The position numbers and the translations under genes were made by a program. This document shows positions 1 through 8,417 of a stretch of 35,270 nt of DNA, in pieces. Position 1 is the stretch's first letter; every line of letters starts with the position of its first letter. This stretch comes from Acidobacteriota bacterium. GTDB taxonomy: Bacteria > Acidobacteriota > Thermoanaerobaculia > Multivoradales > J023. The notes below the pieces were generated by a model. It saw only the letters and a list, made by a program, of their open reading frames with translations. It did no database searches and was not told the origin of the DNA. Location: the NCBI GenBank assembly GCA_029263355.1, contig JAJCXQ010000924.1, positions 1-35,270 on the forward strand. Direction: 5' to 3'.

Positions 1-117
1 GATCGCGGGCACCATGAAGCCCGAGACTCCGCGCTCGCGAGCGGCGTCGAGAGCTTCTGTGTGCTCGTCGACGGTGAGGGATTGAAGATGACAGTGAGAG
101 TCGATCGGTCCTTGCAT
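1..117 (-). CDS. TatD-family metal-dependent hydrolase, N-terminal fragment
   Basis: Only the first 39 codons lie in the window; the gene runs off the left edge. Reading from ATG at 117, the protein begins with a short lead and then D-S-H-C-H-L, the HxH metal-binding motif at the start of the amidohydrolase/TatD fold, followed by an EALDAARERGV-type helix and a hydrophobic strand (GFMVPAI). This matches the N-terminus of TatD DNases (3'-5' exonuclease or deoxyribonuclease activity in the cytoplasm). It begins 18 bases after the OmpA-domain gene stops on the same strand, so the two may be co-transcribed. The ribosome site is weak. Other amidohydrolase-fold families share this HxH start, so the exact subfamily is uncertain. 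Confidence 0.7.
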   Translation of the reverse strand, partial: MQGPIDSHCHLQSLTVDEHTEALDAARERGVSGFMVPAI

Positions 118-135
118 GGGCCTACTTTAACCGTC

Positions 136-1140
136 CTACGAGTCCCCTGCTTCTTCTTCGGCTTCTTCTTCGGCCTCTTCCTCGGCCACCGTTTCGTATT
201 CTCCCTCTGAAAAGACGATCGCCAGCTCGACGCGACGGTTGCGCTGTCGCGAAACTGGATCCGAGCCTTCCACCAGCGGCGAAGTTTTACCGAGGCCCTT
301 GGTTGTGACGACGTTTGGGTCGACGCCAGCGTCCACCAAGTAGCCACGTACCGAGTCGGCGCGCTGTTCGGACAATCTCTGGTTGACCTCCACGGATCCG
401 ATATCGTCGGTGTGGCCGAAGACTTGGAGGGCGTAGTTGTCGGAGGTCAACAACACGCCGGCGATTCGGCTCAGCACTTCGCGATTCTCGGGTCTCAGAT
501 TGGCTTTGTTGAAATCGAACTCGATTTGATCGCTGCCCAGGGTCATGACCAGGCCCAGGGCGGTGCGCCGGGTTTTGGCGATACGACTGAGGGCATTCTG
601 CATTCGGTCGAGCTCGTTTTGCAGCTTCTGGCGGACTTTGTCGGCCTCGATCGTCGCTTGCCGAGCTTCCTTTTCGGCCGCTACTGCCGCCAGGCGCGCT
701 TCGAGCTTGGCTTCTTCGGCGGCGCGTTGTTTCAGCTCAGCGGCGGTGCGTGCTTCAGCTTCTGCCACCGCCCGCGCCTCCGCCTCTTGCCGCGCAGCGG
801 CGGCTTGTTGTTCCCGTTCTTCGGCTTGCCTCCGGGCGGCAGCGGCTTGTTGTGCTTGTTGGGCACTGAGCTGCTCACGCAGTGCCGCGGCCTCGGCGCG
901 CTCCATCGCCTCGGTTTTTGCTGTCTCTGCCTGGTCGGCTCGAGTTTCTGCCTGGGTGGCGCGACTCTCTGCCTGGGTGGCGCGGCCTTCCGCATCGACC
1001 AGCTTTTCGTCGAGGGTGTCGACCTGCTGACTCAGGTTGCCGAGTTGATCGCTGAGCTGGGTCATGTGGCGCCAAATAGAAAAACCAACGATCGCGACGA
1101 GCAGGGCGGCGACGATCGCGATGATCGAATTGCGTTGCAT
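136..1140 (-). CDS. OmpA-domain protein with long coiled coil
   Basis: 334 residues. An N-terminal hydrophobic segment (about residues 5-20, IIAIVAALLVAIVGF) without an obvious cleavage site anchors the protein. Residues about 30-190 form an Ala/Glu/Gln/Arg-rich coiled coil with repeated ATQAESR-like units. The C-terminal third is an OmpA-like peptidoglycan-binding domain with FGHTDDIGS and NQRLSEQRADSVRGYL, then RQRNRRVEL. It ends in an acidic tail of EEEA units. I chose the ATG at 1140 rather than an upstream in-frame ATG at 1242: it is preceded by a GAGGAC ribosome site and directly starts the hydrophobic anchor. Likely role: tethering the inner membrane or a periplasmic structure to the cell wall. 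The tatD-like gene follows closely. Confidence 0.88.
   Translation of the reverse strand: MQRNSIIAIVAALLVAIVGFSIWRHMTQLSDQLGNLSQQVDTLDEKLVDAEGRATQAESRATQAETRADQAETAKTEAMERAEAAALREQLSAQQAQQAAAARRQAEEREQQAAAARQEAEARAVAEAEARTAAELKQRAAEEAKLEARLAAVAAEKEARQATIEADKVRQKLQNELDRMQNALSRIAKTRRTALGLVMTLGSDQIEFDFNKANLRPENREVLSRIAGVLLTSDNYALQVFGHTDDIGSVEVNQRLSEQRADSVRGYLVDAGVDPNVVTTKGLGKTSPLVEGSDPVSRQRNRRVELAIVFSEGEYETVAEEEAEEEAEEEAGDS
150..185 (-). repeat. 12-bp tandem repeat coding the acidic EEEA tail
   Basis: Three copies of a 12-base unit (plus strand CTTCTTCTTCGG twice, then CCTCTTCCTCGG) encode the repeated Glu-Glu-Glu-Ala tail of the OmpA-domain protein. The unit is a multiple of three, so copy-number change keeps the frame. 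Confidence 0.8.
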
Positions 1141-1386
1141 GGAGGTGTCCTCACGGATGAAAAGTCGTGACGCTCGCGGCGATAGATCCCGGAATGGGCG
1201 CGTCGAGCCAGCTAGTTTGCCTGATCCGACGGGATATCCCAAGTTTACGTCTCAGGGTGGCTAAACGGCCAAACTGCTGATGGAAATGGCTAAGATGGGT
1301 CGAGGCGTCCCTTTCGGTAGTCGTCGTTCGTTATAGGTAGGAACCGTGACTCGTTCGAGAATGACCCGCCAATTCAGGAGAAGAAA

Positions 1387-2007
1387 ATGAAACACAGCTC
1401 TCTACGTCAGAGTACATTCGCCTGCCTCGCGGCGATGTTGATGACTCTTGCCCCGTCAGCCCTCGTCGCCGAGCCTTTGAGTGAGCCGGAACGTGAGCGA
1501 CTGGTGGAGCATCTCGGTAAGACCCGGCAGGCTTTGCTCGACTCGGTCGACGGCCTGTCCAAGAAGCAGTGGAACTACAAGTCGGCGGACGACCGGTGGT
1601 CCATCGCCGAATGCGCCGAGCATCTGACGATCGCGGAAGAGTTCATCCGCAACAATGTGGCTGAGATCTTGAAGTCGCCAGCGGTGGAGGTCTCCGACGC
1701 CGCCAAGGAAGACCACGTGATGAAGATCATCGTCGATCGCAGTCAGAAGTTTCAGGCGCCGGAGCCGGTCATGCCCGCCCAGCGCTGGAAATCGCGCAAG
1801 GCGATGATGAAGTCGTTCAACACTGAACGCGACGCCTCGATCGAGATCGCACAAGAGACCGAGGATCTGCGTAGTTTTGTTGGACCCCATCCTGCCTTCG
1901 GTGACCTCGATGCTTACAGCTGGCTAATCTTCCTGTCGGGTCACACCGAACGCCACATCGCCCAGATCGAAGAGGTCAAAGAAACCCCGGGTTACCCCAA
2001 GCGCTGA
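1387..2007 (+). CDS. Exported DinB-like four-helix protein
   Basis: 206 residues with an N-terminal signal peptide (hydrophobic FACLAAMLMTLAPSALVA, likely cut before EP). The mature part resembles the DinB/YfiT-like helical-bundle superfamily: RWSIAECAEHLTIAEE on the second helix region and GHTERHIAQIEEVK near the C-terminus supply the His residues that usually bind a metal ion. DinB-like proteins are often metal-dependent thiol transferases or of unknown function; an exported version is common in Acidobacteriota. AGGAGAAG sits 3 bases before the ATG region and supports the start. It converges on the SH3-protease gene with an 18-base gap and no visible terminator. Substrate unknown. Confidence 0.82.
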   Translation: MKHSSLRQSTFACLAAMLMTLAPSALVAEPLSEPERERLVEHLGKTRQALLDSVDGLSKKQWNYKSADDRWSIAECAEHLTIAEEFIRNNVAEILKSPAVEVSDAAKEDHVMKIIVDRSQKFQAPEPVMPAQRWKSRKAMMKSFNTERDASIEIAQETEDLRSFVGPHPAFGDLDAYSWLIFLSGHTERHIAQIEEVKETPGYPKR

Positions 2008-2025
2008 GGACGGCGGTGATGGATG

Positions 2026-3324
2026 TCAGCCTCCTTGTTGGAGCCAGGTGGTGAAGCCTTGCTCCAGCTCCGACCAATCCTTGGCCAGAAATGACAGCAG
2101 ATTTGGCGTCTGCTCGGAGTCGCCGGCCGCTAACGCGGCGAGGTAGGAGCGGAAGCTATCGGCCAGCTCACCGCCTTGGCCATCGATCAGGTAGCGGATC
2201 AAGAAGGTGCTGGCGTCGTAGCGCAGTGGACGATCTTCGGGGTCGAAGAACTCACGGCTGATCAAGTCAGTCAGTCGCTCCAAAGAGTGAGCATTACCCT
2301 CGCGCCAGTGCTTGCGGAGCAGGCTCCATGAGGCCCTGGGACCGCTGACGTGGATCGATCGATCGAAGTCCATGAAGCCACCGGGTTGATAAAAGTGCTC
2401 TTCGACCACCACGCTGCGGCCGCCTAGGGTGGCGAGCTCGAGTTGCCCCAGGCCATCGATCCGGCAGAATGCGAGATCGTGCGCCATACCTTCTTCGAGC
2501 CACGGTGGCAGGCTCTCGCGCAGGTGTCGTCGATTGAGCACATGGGTCAGCTCGTGGACCAGAACCGCGGCGACGTCGTCCGCACCCTGCCGGCCGACAT
2601 AAAGCACAGCAAGCCCTTGGTCGGCATGTCCAAGGGTTCCGCGGTCGGTTTCCGGGCGCACTCTGGATTCGTAAACGCGATAGTCCTCCTCACGAGAGAA
2701 GAGGATGATGGTTTCGGCCGAACCGGGAATCAGCTCGATGCCGAAGCGATCGCTGTAGGCTGCCGGCAGATGGCTGGCGATGTCTGCCAGGAAACGCAGC
2801 AGTCGACGGTTCTCGACGTCGGTCAAGACGTTGAACGAGCCGAGTTGGCGAGGCGTCTGGGATGTTGCAGCCGTACCTTGGTTGAGGATTTCTCGAGCCA
2901 GCTCGAGTCGCCACGCATCGAGCTCGGGATCGAAGCCTGGATCCGCGACTTCCGCTTCAGCGGCGTCGCGGGTGGCGATCCAGCCTTTCCATGAGGCGTA
3001 GCGGACCTCGATCCAATGTCCGTGGCGCGCCAGAATCTCGAGCTCAACGGCGACATCGATCGTCGCCAGGACAGCGGAGCTCGGATCCGCCCGGCTGTAG
3101 AGCCGGGTGCCGGGATCCGCCCAGTGGCGCTCGTTGTTGCCCGCTGTCAGCGGTCGAATGTCGGCGGCGGTGCCTAGAATCGTGGGCTTGTCCGACAGGT
3201 CCTTGGCTGGCGGTGGCGGTTCGGAGGCCGCAACCGACCCCCAAGTGATCCATCCCAGAGCGACCAGACCTGCCGCCAACAGGTGGGAAGCGGCCCCCGT
3301 GTGATGCCTGTGCGATACGTTCAA
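2026..3324 (-). CDS. Secreted SH3-domain gluzincin protease (peptidase MA-like)
   Basis: 432 residues. An N-terminal signal peptide (HLLAAGLVALGWITWGSVAAS) is followed by a bacterial SH3-like domain at about residues 68-120 (TRLYSRADPSSAVLATI, GHWIEVRYASWKGWI), often a peptidoglycan-binding or targeting module. The catalytic part has HELTH at residues 257-261 and WLEEGMAH about 16 residues later, giving the HExxH...E ligand set of gluzincin zinc proteases of the MA-like family. Its ATG overlaps the TGA of the upstream VWFA-like gene (ATGA), so translation is probably coupled and the two proteins act together outside the cytoplasm. The target is unknown. Confidence 0.85.
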   Translation of the reverse strand: MNVSHRHHTGAASHLLAAGLVALGWITWGSVAASEPPPPAKDLSDKPTILGTAADIRPLTAGNNERHWADPGTRLYSRADPSSAVLATIDVAVELEILARHGHWIEVRYASWKGWIATRDAAEAEVADPGFDPELDAWRLELAREILNQGTAATSQTPRQLGSFNVLTDVENRRLLRFLADIASHLPAAYSDRFGIELIPGSAETIILFSREEDYRVYESRVRPETDRGTLGHADQGLAVLYVGRQGADDVAAVLVHELTHVLNRRHLRESLPPWLEEGMAHDLAFCRIDGLGQLELATLGGRSVVVEEHFYQPGGFMDFDRSIHVSGPRASWSLLRKHWREGNAHSLERLTDLISREFFDPEDRPLRYDASTFLIRYLIDGQGGELADSFRSYLAALAAGDSEQTPNLLSFLAKDWSELEQGFTTWLQQGG

Positions 3325-4658
3325 TGCACCAAGCTCAGATCGCCAGCCCGTTTTGGGTTGGGTGCGAGTCGGATGTCCTCAGGCAGGTGGACTCCGTCGA
3401 CCCAGACGATGCGTTGTTGCTTGAGTTGTTGTTTCAGCGCCTCGACCGCCTGCTCCAGCTTCGCCAGTGACGAAATGTCCGTGACAGCGCCCCAGCTTTT
3501 GTGTCGGGACACCGAGTTGGGCTCCGGAGACCATACGAAGAGTGGCACTTTCAGCTGACCCAAATAGTGTCGGACTTGTCGCGGCGTGAACGAGCTGGTG
3601 TCGCGGGCGTCGTCACCGACCACCAGCACCACCGCCCGCCGTCGGTTGCGGCCGGCAGCGAGCAAACCGGCAACCGCGACGGCGTCGGACAGCCGTTGGT
3701 TCGGTGCGACGTTGGCCGGTGGCGAGTATTCGGTCAACAGCCAATAGAGACCGCCGTCCCGGGCGGTGAAGGCTTGCGACGGGATCAAGATGTCGAAGTC
3801 GAGACGCGCCTGCTCCTGGCGTTCGGAGAAGGGCCATAGGAAGCGGACCTGGTGATCTTGTGGCAAGGACATCTTGAAACGTAGAGATCTTGCCGCTCGA
3901 CTATCGAGGCCGAGACGAGCGTGTCGTCGCAGCGTCTTTTCGCTGGTCCGGCCAATTCGGTTGAGGGTGCTTCGGATACCTTCATCGCGGACCACGACAA
4001 CCTCCGCCGGTCCTTTTTCGGCGGCGATGATGCGGAGGGGGTGATCCTTCAACAGACGGCCACGTAACTCGTCGACCGTCGGCAGCTTGGCGCCGCGGCG
4101 AACGATCACCGGCACCGCGGTGAGCTGCACGTTGAGGCGATCGGCGTAAGACCCGCCGAAGACCAACTCGATCACGGTGGAGACATTGCGTGAGAAGTCG
4201 AGCTCAGCGCGCAGAAAGTGAAGTTGCTCGGGGTCGTGCTCGGGCAAACGGATTCGCCGCGGATCCTTGACGGCTAGGGTGCGGCCATCGAACGTGATGT
4301 CGACGTTGGCGGGCTCTTGGGTGATCACACTCTCCCAGCTCAGTCGGGCGACAACGCCGCGCCCCGCGTTACCGCCTTCGAGCATCACGGTCGCTTCGGC
4401 GGGAGGCCGCGGCAGGTTGACCCATTGTCGAGTTTGGGCCACCACCCGACGGTCCGCATCGTAGGCGATGGCCAGCAACTCGTGGGGTTGCAACTCCGGT
4501 CCGAAGTCGAGAGCTCGAGACCAGGGCTCAGCCTGGAGTTCGGCGACGATCTCACCGTCGAGGCGAATCTCGACGGCGGCGACCGACGTGTCGACCAGCA
4601 GTTCGACGGGCTCGAGCCCCACGATGAGGCCCAGGAAGAGGGATGCGAATGCGATCAT
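3321..4658 (-). CDS. Exported VWFA-related protein lacking a clear metal site
   Basis: 445 residues with a short N-terminal hydrophobic stretch (MIAFASLFLGLIVGLEP) that may be a signal peptide or anchor. The middle contains beta-rich Ig-like segments (DITFDGRTLAVKDPRRI). The C-terminal third resembles the second half of the VWFA-related proteins common in Acidobacteriota: DAVAVAGLLAAGRNRRRAVV, then LVVGDDARDTSSFTPRQVR and a late strand with VPLFVWSP. I do not see the classical MIDAS DxSxS motif, so ligand binding may not need a metal. It is upstream of and overlaps the SH3-protease gene by 4 bases. Product name is tentative; it could be simply an uncharacterised secreted protein. Confidence 0.65.
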   Translation of the reverse strand: MIAFASLFLGLIVGLEPVELLVDTSVAAVEIRLDGEIVAELQAEPWSRALDFGPELQPHELLAIAYDADRRVVAQTRQWVNLPRPPAEATVMLEGGNAGRGVVARLSWESVITQEPANVDITFDGRTLAVKDPRRIRLPEHDPEQLHFLRAELDFSRNVSTVIELVFGGSYADRLNVQLTAVPVIVRRGAKLPTVDELRGRLLKDHPLRIIAAEKGPAEVVVVRDEGIRSTLNRIGRTSEKTLRRHARLGLDSRAARSLRFKMSLPQDHQVRFLWPFSERQEQARLDFDILIPSQAFTARDGGLYWLLTEYSPPANVAPNQRLSDAVAVAGLLAAGRNRRRAVVLVVGDDARDTSSFTPRQVRHYLGQLKVPLFVWSPEPNSVSRHKSWGAVTDISSLAKLEQAVEALKQQLKQQRIVWVDGVHLPEDIRLAPNPKRAGDLSLVH

Positions 4659-4938
4659 GTCGATGGGCGATACTCGATCCGAGCAGGTGCCTGAAACACC
4701 CTAGCACAGCCGATGAACGAATCTCGTGGCGACTCGAAAACCGCTGTCGTCGTCTCGGCCCATCTTGAGCAATGGCCTGGTACGAAACGTTGGGAGCGTC
4801 GATATGTAAGAGCTCAAGCCAAGGAGGGTCTGGTAAACTCGCGGTTGGGGCATACGTGCCGAATCCCGTCCCACCTCATCCAGACGGACCGCCGGGAAGG
4901 CGGCTGGTAATGTCGCTGGACGTTGCTGCCGATCACCC

Positions 4939-6825
4939 TTGAAGAATCAACTCCACACGGCGAAGCGGTCGCTCTATCCATCGGGCGTCGTGGCCTGTTT
5001 AGCGGCTGGATGTGCGGTTGTGATCACTGGCGCGGTGTGCGTCAGTGCGGTGCGTGCCGACGCCGTGCCCGCTGACGCCGTGCCCGCTGACGCCGCGTTC
5101 ACCGAAGAAGGTGCCCTGTTCGTCGAGGTTGCCGCTGAGAGCGGGCTCGACTTTGTGCATTTCAACGGCATGTCTGGCGAGCTCTATTTTGCGGAAGCGG
5201 CGGGCGCCGGCGTCGGCCTGCTCGACTGTGACAACGATGGTGATCTCGACGTCTACCTGTCGCAGGGCATCATGCTCGGCAAAGGCAAGTCACTGGCCGA
5301 CGCGACGTTTCCTCCCAAGCCTGCAATGCTGATGAAGGGCGGTGTCCTCGGAGATCGGCTCTATCGCAACGACCTCACCCAGGGCCGGATGAAGTTGATG
5401 GACATCACCGAGTCGAGCGGCTTGCGGGCCACCGGCTACGGCATGGGTGTCGCCACCGGCGACATCGACAACGATGGTGCTGTGGATCTTTATGTCACCA
5501 ACTTTGGCGCCGATCAGCTGTGGCGTAATCAAGGCGGCTGTACGTTTATTGATGCCACCGTCCGCGCTGGGCTCAGCGTGGACGAATGGAGCGTCAGCGC
5601 TACTTTTGTCGATTACGATCGCGACGGCTGGCTCGATCTCTACGTCGGCAACTATGTCGATTTCACGATCGCCACTCACAAACCGTGTTACACGACCTCC
5701 AGTGCCCGCGACTATTGCGGACCGCGCTCGTTCAATTCGGTGCCGGATCGGTTGTTTCGCAATCTGGGTCCCGGCGCGGATGGGCAGGTGACTTTTCAAG
5801 ACGTCAGTGCGGTGGCAGGGATTGCCGCCGAGTTTGGCGGTGCGCTCGGAGTGGTCGCCGCGGACTTCAATCTCGACGGCTGGCCGGATCTCTATGTCGC
5901 CAATGATCAGCTACCGAATCAGCTGTGGATCAATCGCCAGCGCGGCGATGACGGCCTGGTCCGTTTTGTCAACGAGGCGGCCCTGGCCGGCGTCGCGGTC
6001 AACATGGACGGCGCCCCCGAGGCCTCGATGGGAGTGGATGCGGCAGACTTCGACGGTGATGGTGATGACGATATTTTCCTCACCCACCTCAATCGCCAGA
6101 CCAACACCATCTACGTCAACGAAGGTGATGGCTGGTTCAGTGACAAGACATTGGTCACCGGCTTGGGCGCCCCGAGTGTGTCGTTCACCTCGTTCGGCAC
6201 CGCCTGGTTAGATTACGACAACGATGGCTGGGTCGATCTGGCGACCGCCAACGGCGCCGTACAGGTGATTGCCGAATTGGTACTGGCAAAGGATCCCTTT
6301 CCCCTGCATCAGCCCAACCAGCTGTTCCGCAACCTCGGAGTCGCCGAGGGCGGAGTGCGTTTCGAAGACGTTACCGCTCGGGCAGGGGCAGGGTTCGCGA
6401 TCTCGGAAGTGAGCCGTGGGGCGGCTTTCGGCGACCTCGACAATGATGGCGATACCGATGTCGTGATCACCAACAACAACGGTCCGGCGCGGTTGCTGCG
6501 TAACGAGGTTGGGCATCGCCAAGCTTGGTTGGGCTTGCGACTGCTCGATCCGAAGTTGAATCGGGATGCGGTCGGGGCGCGCGTTGCCGTCGAGCTGGCG
6601 AGCGGGCGTACGCTGTGGCGTCGAGTACGCAGCGACGGCAGCTTCGCCTCCGCCAACGATCCGCGAATTCTGGTCGGTTTGGGCGCGGTCGGCGGTCAAC
6701 CCAAGGTGCGTCGAGCTCGCGTCCTATGGCCGGATGGATCCACCGAAATTTGGCATGAGCCGCCACTCGGGCGTTATACCACCCTGCGCAAGGGTGAGGG
6801 CGTCAAACCGGAGGTTTCACCGTGA
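4939..6825 (+). CDS. CRTAC1-type FG-GAP/ASPIC-UnbV secreted protein
   Basis: 628 residues. The first in-frame start after an upstream stop at 4834 is TTG at 4939; no ATG or GTG lies in frame between, and no good ribosome site is visible. A signal peptide (VVACLAAGCAVVITGAVCVSAVRADA) is followed by a repeat of DAVPA units. The body is a series of FG-GAP/calcium-binding loops of the form DxDxDGxxD: DCDNDGDLD, DIDNDGAVD, DYDRDGWLD, DFNLDGWPD, DFDGDGDDD, DYDNDGWVD and DLDNDGDTD, as in an integrin-like beta-propeller. The C-terminus is an ASPIC/UnbV domain (NRDAVGARVAVELASGR, VRSDGSFASANDPR, VLWPDGSTE). Its stop overlaps the next gene's GTG start. Probably a surface or periplasmic binding protein. 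Confidence 0.9.
   Translation: MKNQLHTAKRSLYPSGVVACLAAGCAVVITGAVCVSAVRADAVPADAVPADAAFTEEGALFVEVAAESGLDFVHFNGMSGELYFAEAAGAGVGLLDCDNDGDLDVYLSQGIMLGKGKSLADATFPPKPAMLMKGGVLGDRLYRNDLTQGRMKLMDITESSGLRATGYGMGVATGDIDNDGAVDLYVTNFGADQLWRNQGGCTFIDATVRAGLSVDEWSVSATFVDYDRDGWLDLYVGNYVDFTIATHKPCYTTSSARDYCGPRSFNSVPDRLFRNLGPGADGQVTFQDVSAVAGIAAEFGGALGVVAADFNLDGWPDLYVANDQLPNQLWINRQRGDDGLVRFVNEAALAGVAVNMDGAPEASMGVDAADFDGDGDDDIFLTHLNRQTNTIYVNEGDGWFSDKTLVTGLGAPSVSFTSFGTAWLDYDNDGWVDLATANGAVQVIAELVLAKDPFPLHQPNQLFRNLGVAEGGVRFEDVTARAGAGFAISEVSRGAAFGDLDNDGDTDVVITNNNGPARLLRNEVGHRQAWLGLRLLDPKLNRDAVGARVAVELASGRTLWRRVRSDGSFASANDPRILVGLGAVGGQPKVRRARVLWPDGSTEIWHEPPLGRYTTLRKGEGVKPEVSP
5059..5097 (+). repeat. 15-bp tandem repeat after the signal peptide
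   Basis: GACGCCGTGCCCGCT occurs twice in perfect tandem (5059-5073 and 5074-5088) and starts a third, diverged copy. It encodes DAVPA-DAVPA-DAA at the predicted signal peptidase region of the CRTAC1-type protein. Confidence 0.85.
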
Positions 6826-8417
6826 CCCGCCGGCCGGCCGCACTTCGGGTCGGTGGTCTAGCCCTACTACTGCTCCAGCTGAGCGTGTTGGCTTCGGCTG
6901 AAGTGCCGTTGCCGAACCTCGAGCTGACGGGTCTCGAGGCCGGTGTCGAAGAGCGCCTGAACACGGCTCGCGAGGCATTGGAGAGTGCCCTCGAAGGTTC
7001 AGAAGGTGGCGTGCGCGGTCGGCTCTACGGGCATACCGGCCAGATCTTTCATGCCCATCACATCTTTGCGGTCGCCGAAGCCTGTTATCAGAACGCGGCC
7101 GAGCTGGATCCCGACGAGCTGTTGTGGCCCTACCTTCTGGGTTACATCTATGAAGATACGTCCCGCTTTTCTGAGGCCAAAGCGAAGTATGAGCGGGTGT
7201 TGGAGCTCGATCGCACTCACCCCTTGGCGATCTTGCGGCTGGCGCGAGTACTCATCGACCTGGGTGACATCGAGTTGGCTGGGCCGTTGCTGCAGAGGGT
7301 TGTCGAGGAGCCCGAGCTGGCGGCGCCGGTGCAGGCGGCGTTGGGCAAGATTGCAACTTCTGTCGAAGATCATGCCGCAGCAGCGCAGCATTACGAAGCG
7401 GCGCTCGAGGCTCAGCCGCAGGCGAGCCAGCTGCACTATCCATTGACAGTCGCCTACCGGCGCCTGGGAGAGATCGAGAAAGCTCGCGAGCACGCCGCCC
7501 TCGGCGGCCCGGCAAAACTTGTCGTACCGGACGCGATTCTCAACGAAGTCAGCTCACTCAGCGTGAGCTCACAGATGTTTCTGACCACCGGTGCTCAAGC
7601 GCTCAAGGCGGAACGTTACGACATGGCTGAGAAAGCCTTCCGCGGAGCGATAGCGGCCAACCCCGAGAACAAGCGAGCCCATCTCAACCTGGCTGCCGTT
7701 TTACTGCACGAGGGCCGGCTCGACGCCGCGGAAGCGAGTGCCCGCGAGGCTCTGCGTCTCGATCCTGAGTTCGGCTTCGCGTTCCTCAACCTTGGAACAA
7801 TTTACCAAGCTCGAGACCAGCTTGCCGAGGCCATTGAATTTTTCGGCAAAGCGTTGGAGCAGAATCCGGCGAATCTCAAGGCCAATTTCCGACTCGCCAG
7901 CGTCTTGATGCGGACTGGAGACTATGAGCTTGCCGCCAAGCATTTTCGGACAGCGGTCGAGATCTCTCCTAGTTTCGTTCGGGCTCGATATCTCGAGTCT
8001 TTGGCGTGGATTGCTTCGAGGCGATACGACGATGCTCGGCGTGTCTTGGAGGAGGCGGTTGAGATTCAGCCCGACGACCCGGAGCTCAGCGGTGCGCTGG
8101 CGCGGCTCCTGGCGACGTCGGAAGCTTGTTCCCCGGCCGACGCTGAACGGGCGCTGGCGATCGCGGCAAAACTGGATCGCGACAATCCGGAGAACGTCGA
8201 AACGTTGGCGATGGCGCTGGCCGCCAGCGGCCGATTCGATTCCGCTATCTCCGCTCAACAAGCGCTGCTCCAGGCAGCTCGAGGGCAGGCGAATGCCGAC
8301 CTCGTGCAGCATCTGGAGTACAGCCTCGAACGTTATCGCCAAGGGTTGCCCAACGACCGGCCATGGAGCGTCGAAGCGTCACCGGGCTCGATCCAGGAGC
8401 CTACTTCCCGTCAGTGA
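6822..8417 (+). CDS. Exported TPR-repeat protein
   Basis: 531 residues starting at a GTG that overlaps the upstream TGA (GTGA), so it is translationally coupled to the CRTAC1-type gene. A signal peptide (GGLALLLLQLSVLASA) precedes many tetratricopeptide repeats spanning roughly residues 65-480, for example AYRRLGEIEKAREHA, AHLNLAAVLLHEGRLDAAEA and AFLNLGTIYQARDQLAEAIE. TPRs form alpha-helical protein-binding scaffolds. CRTAC1/ASPIC proteins and TPR proteins are frequently neighbours or fused in Acidobacteriota and Planctomycetes, which fits a joint extracytoplasmic complex. Its 3' end overlaps the convergent TPR gene by 17 bases. No enzymatic motif is seen. Confidence 0.88.
   Translation: MTRRPAALRVGGLALLLLQLSVLASAEVPLPNLELTGLEAGVEERLNTAREALESALEGSEGGVRGRLYGHTGQIFHAHHIFAVAEACYQNAAELDPDELLWPYLLGYIYEDTSRFSEAKAKYERVLELDRTHPLAILRLARVLIDLGDIELAGPLLQRVVEEPELAAPVQAALGKIATSVEDHAAAAQHYEAALEAQPQASQLHYPLTVAYRRLGEIEKAREHAALGGPAKLVVPDAILNEVSSLSVSSQMFLTTGAQALKAERYDMAEKAFRGAIAANPENKRAHLNLAAVLLHEGRLDAAEASAREALRLDPEFGFAFLNLGTIYQARDQLAEAIEFFGKALEQNPANLKANFRLASVLMRTGDYELAAKHFRTAVEISPSFVRARYLESLAWIASRRYDDARRVLEEAVEIQPDDPELSGALARLLATSEACSPADAERALAIAAKLDRDNPENVETLAMALAASGRFDSAISAQQALLQAARGQANADLVQHLEYSLERYRQGLPNDRPWSVEASPGSIQEPTSRQ

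Noticed and set aside
412..1170. Long plus-strand frames antisense to the OmpA-domain gene (and similar ones elsewhere, e.g. 15277-16686)
   Set aside because: Shadows of GC-rich genes on the other strand, with no plausible protein features.
4713..4910. 65-codon open frame upstream of the CRTAC1-type gene
   Set aside because: No ribosome site and no domain; probably chance in GC-rich sequence.
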